From: Betaproteobacteria bacterium
GTDB lineage: Bacteria > Pseudomonadota > Gammaproteobacteria > Burkholderiales > JACQAP01
Direction: 5' to 3'
DNA length: 45,925 bases
NCBI GenBank assembly: GCA_025351455.1
Contig: JANXVW010000033.1
Coordinates: 1 to 45,925 of the forward strand
In this document: in pieces, positions 8,922 to 16,597 of the stretch
How the letters are laid out: each line of letters begins with the position of its first letter
How positions within the stretch are numbered: the stretch's first letter is position 1
Made by a program: the position numbers and the translations under genes
Notes under the pieces: generated by a model
What the model was told of the DNA's origin: nothing
Databases searched by the model: none
The model's input: the letters and a program-made list of their open reading frames with translations, nothing else

Positions 8922-8985
8922 TTAACAAAACGGATTTCAGGTGGTTCGATGTGTTCGGAGTCATGTTTTCAACCAGGAGGGGAAA

Positions 8986-10284
8986 ATGCATAATAAATTT
9001 CAGGAAAATCTGATTGCACTGGCAGTGGCCTCGACATTGGCCGGCGCATCGACACTGGCCTCGGCGGCAGGATTTGCACTGATCGAACAGAGTGCCAGCG
9101 GCATGGGCAATGCCTTTGCCGGCGCTGCGGCGACGGCGGAAGACGCCAGCACGATCTTCTTCAATCCGGCGGGATTGACAAAACTGCAGGGAAAGCAGGC
9201 TACCTTTGCTGCGCACCTCGTAGACGTCAAAACCGAATTCTCCAACAGCGGAGCATCCACTGCGCCCGCGGCTATCGCTTCATTGGGGGGTAACGGCGGG
9301 AACGCCGGCAATGCGGTGGTGATTCCCAATGCCTACTTCTCCATGCCGTTGGGCGAAAGTCTGGTGCTCGGGTTGGGACTGAATTCCCCGTTCGGCCTAG
9401 CAACAGAGTATGACTCCACCTGGGTCGGGCGCTTCCAAGGCATCAAATCCGAGCTGATGACCTACAACATCAATCCGACGGTTGCCTACAAGGTCAATGA
9501 CATGATATCCGTGGGCGTGGGTGTCAACTATCAGCACCTGGACACGGAATTGACCAACAAGGTGAGCGGCGCAGCAATTAACCCGGTTTTCGCGGGGCAG
9601 GAGTTCAATGCGAAGCTCGAAGCCGACGACGATGGTTGGGGCTGGAATGCCGGCATCCTGGTTGATGCGGGATCGTCTACCCGTATTGGATTTAGCTATC
9701 GTTCGAAGATCGAATACAAGCTCGAAGGCACAGTCACCGTGACGAATCCAGCGGGAGCAACGTTTGCCCCGGCAAGCGGTGCGGCCACGGCCGATATAAC
9801 GGTGCCTGACACTTTCTCGCTTAGCCTTCTTCAGAAACTGAGTGATCGGCTCGATCTGGTGGCGGATGTGACTCTGACGCGCTGGAGCGAAATTCAGCAA
9901 ATCAGGATTGCAAATCCGGCAACCGGGGCGGCTCGCGATACCCTGGTATTGAACTTTGACGATACGTATCGCTACTCGCTGGGAATGAACTACAAGTTTT
10001 CCGACAGATTCATCGGAAAAATCGGAGTCGCGCTGGACCAGTCTCCGGTCAGCGATCGCGACCGTACTGTTCGTTTGCCCGACAATGACCGCAAGTGGGT
10101 GGCATTGGGTGGAAGTGTCAAGATCGGGAACTCCAGCAAAGTCGATTTCGGATACGCGCATTTGTTCGTCAGCGATACGGCCATCGACCAGAACCGGGGC
10201 AGCTCAGCCGGTTTCGGTCGCGTGGTCGGCAGTTACGATGCCTCGATCGACATTTTGAGCGCGCAATACAGCGTTAGTTTTTAA
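8986..10284 (+). CDS. FadL/TodX-family outer-membrane fatty-acid porin
   Basis: An outer-membrane beta-barrel of the OMPP1/FadL/TodX family (432 residues from this start) that lets hydrophobic compounds such as long-chain fatty acids cross the outer membrane. A signal peptide (LIALAVASTLAGASTLASAA) is followed by the family N-terminus GFALIEQSASGMGNAFAG and the STIFFNPAGLT motif. Aromatic-ended, alternating strands continue to the terminal YSVSF. The track starts at GTG 8941; the ATG at 8986, preceded by AGGAGGGGAAA, gives a proper signal peptide and is preferred. A hairpin follows the stop. The context (ligase, beta-oxidation) supports fatty-acid uptake; aromatic hydrocarbons remain possible ligands. 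Confidence 0.93.
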   Translation: MHNKFQENLIALAVASTLAGASTLASAAGFALIEQSASGMGNAFAGAAATAEDASTIFFNPAGLTKLQGKQATFAAHLVDVKTEFSNSGASTAPAAIASLGGNGGNAGNAVVIPNAYFSMPLGESLVLGLGLNSPFGLATEYDSTWVGRFQGIKSELMTYNINPTVAYKVNDMISVGVGVNYQHLDTELTNKVSGAAINPVFAGQEFNAKLEADDDGWGWNAGILVDAGSSTRIGFSYRSKIEYKLEGTVTVTNPAGATFAPASGAATADITVPDTFSLSLLQKLSDRLDLVADVTLTRWSEIQQIRIANPATGAARDTLVLNFDDTYRYSLGMNYKFSDRFIGKIGVALDQSPVSDRDRTVRLPDNDRKWVALGGSVKIGNSSKVDFGYAHLFVSDTAIDQNRGSSAGFGRVVGSYDASIDILSAQYSVSF

Positions 10285-10294
10285 GCCGCACAGA

Positions 10295-10318
10295 GGCGGC
10301 GGGCTTTGACCCGCCGCC
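10295..10318 (+). terminator. GC-rich hairpin after the porin gene
   Basis: A perfect 9-bp stem GGCGGCGGG/CCCGCCGCC with a 6-nt loop starts 10 nt after the porin stop. The following GCTTCGATTTTC is only weakly T-rich, so termination may be partial, with some read-through into the FadN-like gene. Confidence 0.6.
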
Positions 10319-10374
10319 GCTTCGATTTTCTGCCGTGGGCTTGACCATGCCGCTGCATTGTTCAAGGAATCGCC

Positions 10375-12861
10375 ATGACCGTCCCATCCCGCTTCATCGT
10401 CCGCAAAGTCGCCGTCCTCGGCGCCGGCGTCATGGGAGCGCAAATCGCCGCCCATCTGGTCAATGCCGGGGTCGAGGCGATGCTGTTCGAGTTGCCGGCC
10501 AAGGAAGGCGATCCGAACGGCAACGTGCGCAAGGCCATTGATGGCCTGAAGAAGCTCGAGCCAAGTCCGCTGTCGGTGGCTTCCGGCGCCGATCATCTTC
10601 AGGCCGCGAATTACGATCAGGGGCTGGAATTGCTGAAGGAGTGCGACATCGTCATCGAGGCGATCTCCGAACGCATGGACTGGAAGAAGGCGTTGTACGA
10701 GAAAGTCGCGCCCCATCTGGGTGAGCAGACTATTTTCGCCAGCAACACATCCGGCCTGTCGATCAACTCGCTGTCCGAAGCCATGCCGGCGCAGGTGCGC
10801 GCGCGCTTCTGCGGCGTGCATTTCTTCAATCCGCCGCGCTACATGCACCTGGTGGAACTCATACCCGGCCGGACCACCGATCCCGCGATCCTCGATCAGC
10901 TCGAGGAATTTCTGGTCACCACGCTGGGCAAGGGCGTCATTCGCGCGAAGGACACGCCTAATTTCATTGCCAACCGGGTCGGTGTATTTTCGATCCTCGC
11001 GGCTTTCCATCACACGCAGAAGTTCGGCCTGGGCTTCGATGAAGTGGATGCGTTGACCGGTTCGCTGATCGGTCGACCCAAAAGCGCCACGTATCGCACC
11101 GCCGACGTGGTTGGCCTGGATACGCTGGCGCACGTCGTCAATACCATGAGGGAGGCGTTGCCGAACGATCCGTGGCACAAGTACTACGATGCGCCCGAAT
11201 GGTTCAAGCAGCTCATCGAGCAGAAGGCGCTGGGACAAAAGTCGGGGCGCGGCGTCTATCGCAAGCAGGGCAGGGAGATCCAGGTCCTCGACCTGCAGAA
11301 GAAAGACTACCGGCCGTCCGCGGGGGAGGCCGACGAGTCGGTCGTTGCCATCCTGAAGAACAGGAACGTCGCGGAACGCTTCGCGCAACTGCGCGCGAGC
11401 CAGCATCCCCAGGCGCAATTCATGTGGGCTGCGTTGCGCGACATGTTGCACTACTGCGCCGTGCACCTTGAGGCGATCGCCGACAATTCGCGCGATCTGG
11501 ATTTCGCCGTGCGCTGGGGCTTCGGCTGGAACCAGGGGCCGTTCGAAATCTGGCAGGCGGCCGGCTGGCGGCAGATGGCGAAATGGATTGCGGACGACAT
11601 CGCAACGGGAAAGACCATGGCGTCCGCGCCTTTGCCGGACTGGGTAACCGAATCGGGGCGCGAAGGCGTCCACAAACCCCACGGCTCATGGAGCCCGGCA
11701 CAGCGCAACTACAAACCGCGTTCGACGCTGCCGGTCTACGGCCGCCAGCCGTTCCCCGACCGGCTTATCAGCGAAACAGCGGAATACGGTACAACCGTAT
11801 TCGAAACCGACGCCGTGCGCATGTGGAGCACGGGTGACGATATCGGCGTCATCAGCTTCAAGACGAAAATGCATGCCATCGGTGAAGATGTTCTCGACGG
11901 CGTCATGCAGGCCATCGACGAATCCGAGCGCCGCTTCAAGGGGCTGATCCTCTGGCAGACAGAACCGCCGTTCTCGGTCGGCGCCAACCTGTCCGGTGGC
12001 GGCAGCCGGAAAAGCGAACAGAAGCCGACAGCATTTGCGTCGATGATGAAGAAATTCAAGCGTGAGGCGGAGTCGGCGATTCTCAAAGCGGCTTTCAAAC
12101 TCAACGTCGCCGATTCGCTGATGGCTGGACGCCTGGAAAAAGTGGAGCAGGTCGTCGAACAGTTCCAGGCGACGTCGCAGGCGTTGCGCTACTCCATGGT
12201 TCCGACCGTCGCGGCGGTCGACGGCATGGCCCTGGGCGGCGGCTGCGAGTTCACCATGCATTGCGACCGTGCAGTTGTATCGCTCGAAAGTTACATCGGG
12301 TTGGTTGAAGCCGGCGTCGGGCTGCTGCCGGCTGGTGGCGGCTGCAAGGAGTTCGCCATGCGGGCCGCGGCGCAAGCCAAAGGCGGTGACGCGTTTCCTT
12401 TCCTCAAAAATTACTTCCAGAATGTGGCCACGGCGCAGGTGGGAAAAAGCGCGGAGCATTCGCGGGAACTGGGTTTTCTGCGGTCCAGTGACCGCATCGT
12501 GATGAACCGCTTCGAAGTGCTGCATGCCGCGAAGGCCGAACTCAATGCAATGGCAGAGGCCGGCTACCGACCACCGCTGCGGGCGCGGAGCATCCCGGCA
12601 GCGGGGCGCAGCGCGATCGCCACATTCAAGATGGCGATGGCCAACATGCTCGCCGGCCACTATATCTCGGACCACGATTACCTGATCGGCAGCAAGGTGG
12701 CCTTCGTCATGTGCGGCGGCGACGTCGAGCCCGGCACGCTGCTGACGGAAGACTGGTATCTCGACCTCGAGCGCCAGGCCTTCATGGAACTCATCGCGAC
12801 CGAAAAGACGCAGGCGCGGATCGAGCAAATGCTAAAGACGGGGAAACCCCTAAGGAATTAA
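10375..12861 (+). CDS. 3-hydroxyacyl-CoA dehydrogenase/enoyl-CoA hydratase, FadN-like
   Basis: An 828-residue bifunctional protein that hydrates 2-enoyl-CoA and oxidises 3-hydroxyacyl-CoA with NAD+. The dehydrogenase comes first (about residues 8-320): VAVLGAGVMGAQIAAHL for NAD, ASNTSGLSI, and the catalytic His/Glu region CGVHFFNPPRYMHLVELIPG. The crotonase domain comes second (about 480-730): VDGMALGGGCEFTMHCDRA and GLVEAGVGLLPAGGG, retaining both catalytic glutamates. This order is the reverse of E. coli FadB and matches the FadN type (about 790 residues). It is followed by a 157-bp inverted-repeat element and then the thiolase, its expected partner. Assignment firm; chain-length range not visible. 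Confidence 0.94.
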   Translation: MTVPSRFIVRKVAVLGAGVMGAQIAAHLVNAGVEAMLFELPAKEGDPNGNVRKAIDGLKKLEPSPLSVASGADHLQAANYDQGLELLKECDIVIEAISERMDWKKALYEKVAPHLGEQTIFASNTSGLSINSLSEAMPAQVRARFCGVHFFNPPRYMHLVELIPGRTTDPAILDQLEEFLVTTLGKGVIRAKDTPNFIANRVGVFSILAAFHHTQKFGLGFDEVDALTGSLIGRPKSATYRTADVVGLDTLAHVVNTMREALPNDPWHKYYDAPEWFKQLIEQKALGQKSGRGVYRKQGREIQVLDLQKKDYRPSAGEADESVVAILKNRNVAERFAQLRASQHPQAQFMWAALRDMLHYCAVHLEAIADNSRDLDFAVRWGFGWNQGPFEIWQAAGWRQMAKWIADDIATGKTMASAPLPDWVTESGREGVHKPHGSWSPAQRNYKPRSTLPVYGRQPFPDRLISETAEYGTTVFETDAVRMWSTGDDIGVISFKTKMHAIGEDVLDGVMQAIDESERRFKGLILWQTEPPFSVGANLSGGGSRKSEQKPTAFASMMKKFKREAESAILKAAFKLNVADSLMAGRLEKVEQVVEQFQATSQALRYSMVPTVAAVDGMALGGGCEFTMHCDRAVVSLESYIGLVEAGVGLLPAGGGCKEFAMRAAAQAKGGDAFPFLKNYFQNVATAQVGKSAEHSRELGFLRSSDRIVMNRFEVLHAAKAELNAMAEAGYRPPLRARSIPAAGRSAIATFKMAMANMLAGHYISDHDYLIGSKVAFVMCGGDVEPGTLLTEDWYLDLERQAFMELIATEKTQARIEQMLKTGKPLRN

Positions 12862-12867
12862 TTTTGG

Positions 12868-13024
12868 CACCGCAAAGACGCAAAGGACGCGAAGGAAAAG
12901 AACAGTATGGTGTTCGATGCCACGTTTCAGGTCGCCCTTGCGATGAAGTCCGATTAACAATTGCCGAATCGATTCCGTTCCCGATATTCAGGTTTTCCTT
13001 CGCGTCCTTTGCGTCTTTGCGGTG
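12868..13024. repeat. 157-bp element with perfect 32-bp terminal inverted repeats
   Basis: The left arm (12868-12899, beginning CACCGCAAAGACGCAAAGGA) and right arm (12993-13024) are exact reverse complements over 32 nt, enclosing 93 nt with no evident gene. The arm is built from GCAAAG/ACGC-like short units, a motif seen in intergenic repeats of many environmental bacteria. Transcribed, it would form a very stable stem between the fadN-like and thiolase coding regions, 6 nt after one stop and 41 nt before the next start. It may be a MITE/REP-like element or an mRNA-processing hairpin; I cannot tell which. Confidence 0.93.
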
Positions 13025-13065
13025 AGAAGTGATTTACGGCAAGAATTGAATTGGAGAGGTAGAAC

Positions 13066-14268
13066 ATGTCGAAGCAAGTACAAGATGCTTTCATAGTGGC
13101 GGCTACACGGACGCCGGTGGGCAAAGCGCCGCGCGGAATGTTGAAGCATGCGCGGCCGGACGACATGCTCGCGCATGTTCTGAAAAGCGCGCTGGCGCAG
13201 GCGCCGGGGCTCGATCCGGCTGCAATAGACGACGTCATCGTCGGATGCGCGATGCCCGAAGCCGAGCAGGGCATGAACGTGGCGCGCATCGGCCTGCTGC
13301 TTGCCGGATTTCCGAACACGGTTTCCGGGGTCACGTTGAATCGCTTTTGTTCGTCTGGCCTGCAGGCTGTTGCAACGGCGGCTGATCGGATCCGCCTGGG
13401 CGAGGCCGATGTGATGATCGGCGCCGGCACCGAGAGCATGAGCATGATCCCGATGGGCGGCAACAAGATCGTCGCCAACGAACAGTTCTTCACCCGGGAC
13501 GAGAACATCGGCATCGCCTACGGCATGGGCATTACGGCGGAAAAAGTCGCCGAAAAATGGAAGGTCAGCCGCGAAGAACAGGACGAATTCGCTACCGAGT
13601 CGCATCGGCGCGCGCTGGCGGCGATCGAGAAGGGCGAATTCAAACAGGAGATCACGCCCTATACCCTCGACGAACACCTGCCCGACTTCGAACATCACCA
13701 GATCGTGACTCGCAGCAGGGTCCTCGCCATCGATGAGGGTCCGCGTGCTGGCACGACACCCGAAGTGCTTGCCAAGTTGGGGCCTGCCTTCGACGTGCGG
13801 GGTTCGGTCACGGCCGGGAATAGTTCGCAGACTTCGGACGGGGCTGCGGCGGTGATCCTGATGAGCGAGGCGGGGTTGAAGCGCTACAATCTGCAGCCGC
13901 TCGGGCGTTTCCTCGGTTTCGCGGTGGCGGGCGTGCCGCCGGAAATCATGGGCATCGGGCCCAAGTTCGCCATTCCCAAGGTGCTCAAGCAAGTCGGGCT
14001 GACGCTGGACAGCCTCGACTGGATCGAGTTGAACGAGGCGTTCGCTGCGCAGAGCCTTGCAGTGATCGGCGATATCGGCCTGGATCGCAGCAAGGTCAAT
14101 CCACTCGGTGGCGCGATCGCGCTTGGCCATCCGCTGGGGGCCACCGGCGCGATTCGCATCGCCACCCTTCTGCACGGCCTGCGACGGCGCAGGCAGAAAT
14201 ACGGCATGGTCACGATGTGCATCGGCACGGGAATGGGCGCCGCGGGCCTGTTCGAGTCGCTGCAATGA
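13066..14268 (+). CDS. Acetyl-CoA C-acyltransferase (thiolase, FadA/FadI type)
   Basis: A 400-residue thiolase performing the last beta-oxidation step, cleaving 3-ketoacyl-CoA with CoA. The nucleophile is Cys95 in LNRFCSSGLQA. The other conserved blocks are IELNEAFAAQSLAV, GGAIALGHPLGATGA (catalytic His) and the C-terminal MCIGTGMGAAGLFE (second Cys). TTGGAGAGGTAGAAC supplies a good ribosome-binding site. It pairs functionally with the FadN-like protein upstream, and its stop overlaps the next start (ATGA). The repeat element upstream lies in its leader. Confidence 0.95.
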   Translation: MSKQVQDAFIVAATRTPVGKAPRGMLKHARPDDMLAHVLKSALAQAPGLDPAAIDDVIVGCAMPEAEQGMNVARIGLLLAGFPNTVSGVTLNRFCSSGLQAVATAADRIRLGEADVMIGAGTESMSMIPMGGNKIVANEQFFTRDENIGIAYGMGITAEKVAEKWKVSREEQDEFATESHRRALAAIEKGEFKQEITPYTLDEHLPDFEHHQIVTRSRVLAIDEGPRAGTTPEVLAKLGPAFDVRGSVTAGNSSQTSDGAAAVILMSEAGLKRYNLQPLGRFLGFAVAGVPPEIMGIGPKFAIPKVLKQVGLTLDSLDWIELNEAFAAQSLAVIGDIGLDRSKVNPLGGAIALGHPLGATGAIRIATLLHGLRRRRQKYGMVTMCIGTGMGAAGLFESLQ

Positions 14269-14840
14269 CTTCCGCGGGGCCGTGGCGGTCTGTTCAGCCG
14301 CGGGAATCCTTAAGGATCTGGCTGGTTCGGTTGGGCTTCAATTTTTTTCCGGCGTTTCGTGCGACCGGTGCGCGCGTCATCCATATTTCCGAAGACCGGC
14401 GCAAGTTACGCATCAAGCTGCCGCTCAATTTCCGCACACGAGATATTCACGGCACTCTGTTCGGCGGCGCGATGTACGCAGCGACCGACCCGCTGTACGC
14501 CATTCTCGTCAAGATTGCCCTCGGACCCCGGTACATCATCTGGGACAAGGCGGGGTCGATCCGCTACAAAAAGCCGGGCCGCTCTACGCTCTACGCCGAG
14601 TGCAGCCTGAGCGATTCGCAGGTGGTTTCGATGAAAAAGCGCCTCGAACTGGAGCCCTCGGTCGATCTGGTCTACGAGATCGAACTCATGGATGAACGCG
14701 GCGTGGTGCACGCGGTCGTGCATAAGACGATCTACGCCGCGCGTAAGGAAGTCTACAAGCTGCGCCAGGAGGCCGTGCACGCTGAAGGCCGCCCGGCTGG
14801 AATCCTGCGAGCAGGCACAGCAACAACTACAGGGGAGTAA
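14265..14840 (+). CDS. DUF4442 hotdog-fold protein, putative thioesterase
   Basis: A 191-residue protein of the DUF4442 family, related to PaaI/YigI-like hotdog thioesterases. The hotdog helix region RTRDIHGTLFGGAMYAATDP and the strand-rich half after it are visible. The ATG at 14265 overlaps the thiolase stop as ATGA, so I reject the track's upstream start at 14217. Translational coupling to thiolase suggests action on acyl-CoA intermediates; the substrate is unknown. Confidence 0.85.
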   Translation: MTSAGPWRSVQPRESLRIWLVRLGFNFFPAFRATGARVIHISEDRRKLRIKLPLNFRTRDIHGTLFGGAMYAATDPLYAILVKIALGPRYIIWDKAGSIRYKKPGRSTLYAECSLSDSQVVSMKKRLELEPSVDLVYEIELMDERGVVHAVVHKTIYAARKEVYKLRQEAVHAEGRPAGILRAGTATTTGE

Positions 14841-14847
14841 AAGCAGT

Positions 14848-15990
14848 ATGTCGAAGATCATCCGGATCGAAGTATTCCAGGCCGATCTCAAGCCGCACGT
14901 GCAGCGCGGCGACGCAATCCAGTCCTTCCATACGCAGGAAACCCCGATGGTGCGTTTGTTCGCGGACGACGGAGCCGAAGGCACGGGTTACACCTACACC
15001 ATCGGTACCGGCGGTTCGTCGGTCGTCGCGCTCATCCGCGATCACCTCGGCCCACAACTGCTCGGGCGCGATCCGGCCATGGTCGAGCAGATCTGGAAGG
15101 ATTTGTTCTTTCATACCCATGCCACGGCGGTAGGCGCGATCACCAGCCTTGCGCTGTGCGCAATCGATTCAGCGCTGTGGGACATGCGCTGCAGAAAGGC
15201 CGGAATGCCGCTGCATGTGATGGCCGGCGGCGCACAGACAAAAGTCCCGATCTACGACACCGAAGGCGGCTGGCTGCATTTCCCGATTGCGCAGGTCATC
15301 GACAACGCGCTGGCCAACAAGGCGCGCGGCTTTCGTGGCGTAAAGGTCAAGGTCGGCAAGCCGCACGTGAGTGAAGATGTGAAGCGCCTCGCCGCGGTAC
15401 GCAAAGCAATCGGCGACGAGATGGAACTGATGGTGGACGCTAACCAGGGCTTCACGATCGCAGAGGCCATCCGGCGCGCGCGCCACTTCGAACAGTTCGA
15501 CCTCGCATGGTTCGAAGAGCCGCTTCCGGCCGAGGATCTGAACGGGCACGTCCTCCTGCAGCAATCGACTAGCCTGCCGATTGCAGTCGGCGAATCACTC
15601 TATTCCATCAGCCATTTCCGCGAATACATGCAACGCGGCGCCTGTTCCATCGTACAGACGGACGTGGCGCGCATCGGCGGTATTACGCCCTGGCTGAAGA
15701 GCGCGCACATTGCCGAGTCGTTCAATATGCCGATCTGCCCACATTACCTGATGGAATTGCACATCGGCCTGTGTGCCGCGGTGCCAAACTGTCCGTGGGT
15801 GGAAAACATTCCTCAGCTCGGCGTGATCATGAAGAACGAGATGAAGATCGAGAAGGGTTACGCCTACCCGTACGAAACACCGGGTTTGGGCATCGAGTGG
15901 AACTGGAAGGCGATCGATCGATTGCGAGTGGCGCCCCCTGCAGTCCTGCAGTCCGGCGCTTCGAATGCAGGCAAGAGGAGGGCGAAATGA
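14848..15990 (+). CDS. Enolase-superfamily enzyme, mandelate racemase subgroup
   Basis: A 380-residue MR/MLE-type enzyme of the enolase superfamily, which abstracts a proton alpha to a carboxylate. All mandelate-racemase-subgroup residues appear in order: KxK at Lys166/Lys168 (GFRGVKVKVG), metal ligands Asp197 (MVDANQG), Glu223 (WFEEPL) and Glu249 (VGESLYS), the Asp272/His299 dyad (QTDVARIGG, CPHYLMELH) and Glu319 (WVENIP). It should be an active racemase or acid-sugar dehydratase, but the substrate cannot be read. AGGGGAGTAAAAGCAGT precedes the preferred ATG; the track start (14692) lies inside the neighbouring gene. The stop overlaps the DUF2147 start (ATGA). Its presence at the end of a beta-oxidation cluster is unexpected. 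Confidence 0.9.
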   Translation: MSKIIRIEVFQADLKPHVQRGDAIQSFHTQETPMVRLFADDGAEGTGYTYTIGTGGSSVVALIRDHLGPQLLGRDPAMVEQIWKDLFFHTHATAVGAITSLALCAIDSALWDMRCRKAGMPLHVMAGGAQTKVPIYDTEGGWLHFPIAQVIDNALANKARGFRGVKVKVGKPHVSEDVKRLAAVRKAIGDEMELMVDANQGFTIAEAIRRARHFEQFDLAWFEEPLPAEDLNGHVLLQQSTSLPIAVGESLYSISHFREYMQRGACSIVQTDVARIGGITPWLKSAHIAESFNMPICPHYLMELHIGLCAAVPNCPWVENIPQLGVIMKNEMKIEKGYAYPYETPGLGIEWNWKAIDRLRVAPPAVLQSGASNAGKRRAK

Positions 15991-16430
15991 AGGCGATGAA
16001 ATGCTTGTTTGTCACGGCAATACTCATGCTCGCGTCGAGTCTCGTTGCCGCCGCCGGTTCGCCGGTCGGCGTCTGGCGCAGCATCGACGACAAGACCAGG
16101 CAGGAGCGGTCGATCATCCGCATCACCGATGAAAACGGTGAACTCAAGGGCGTCGTGGAAAAAATCTTCGACCAGCCCGGCGACGATCCCGCGCACCTGT
16201 GCAAAGAGTGCAAGGACGAGCGCAAGGACAAGCCGATCATCGGTATGGCAATCCTGTGGGGATTGAAGAAGGACGGCGATGCATGGGCCGGCGGTGAAAT
16301 CCTCGATCCCAAGAACGGCAAGATCTATCGCTGCAAGATCACGCTTTCCGAAGATGGCAAGAGCCTGAACGTGCGTGGCTTCATCGGCATTTCGCTGATT
16401 GGACGCTCACAGACCTGGTACAGAGAATAG
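15987..16430 (+). CDS. DUF2147 family exported protein
   Basis: A 147-residue protein with an N-terminal signal peptide (KCLFVTAILMLASSLVAAAG) and the DUF2147 pattern: PVGVWRSIDDKT near the start and GRSQTWYRE at the end. Members are small, beta-rich, exported proteins of unknown function. A CxxC (HLCKECKD) in the middle could bind metal or form a disulfide. It starts inside the stop of the enolase-superfamily gene, with GAGGAGGGCGAA as ribosome-binding site, so both are made together. No function is assigned. Confidence 0.86.
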   Translation: MKAMKCLFVTAILMLASSLVAAAGSPVGVWRSIDDKTRQERSIIRITDENGELKGVVEKIFDQPGDDPAHLCKECKDERKDKPIIGMAILWGLKKDGDAWAGGEILDPKNGKIYRCKITLSEDGKSLNVRGFIGISLIGRSQTWYRE

Positions 16431-16433
16431 TCT

Positions 16434-16597
16434 CCCCCTCTCCCCAACCCTCTCCCGCGAGGGGAGAGGGAGCTCTGAAGCTGGGCCAGCCACGCGCGAT
16501 TGATACTCCTGACTTTGGCCTTTTTGAAATGCTCCTCCGACTCTTCTTTGACTTCAATCTCCCTCTCCCCTGGCGGGAGAGGGCCGGGGAGAGGGGG
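16434..16597. repeat. Inverted pair of CCCTCTCCC hairpin repeats (REP/BIME-like)
   Basis: Two 37-nt copies (16434-16470 and 16561-16597) are near-perfect reverse complements, differing at about three positions. Each is itself a dyad (CCCTCTCCCC ... GGGGAGAGGG). They enclose 90 nt without a recognisable gene and fill the gap between two convergent genes; the second copy abuts the ETF-QO stop. Such CCCTCTCCC elements are common intergenic repeats in proteobacteria and could act as a bidirectional transcription end. Confidence 0.9.
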
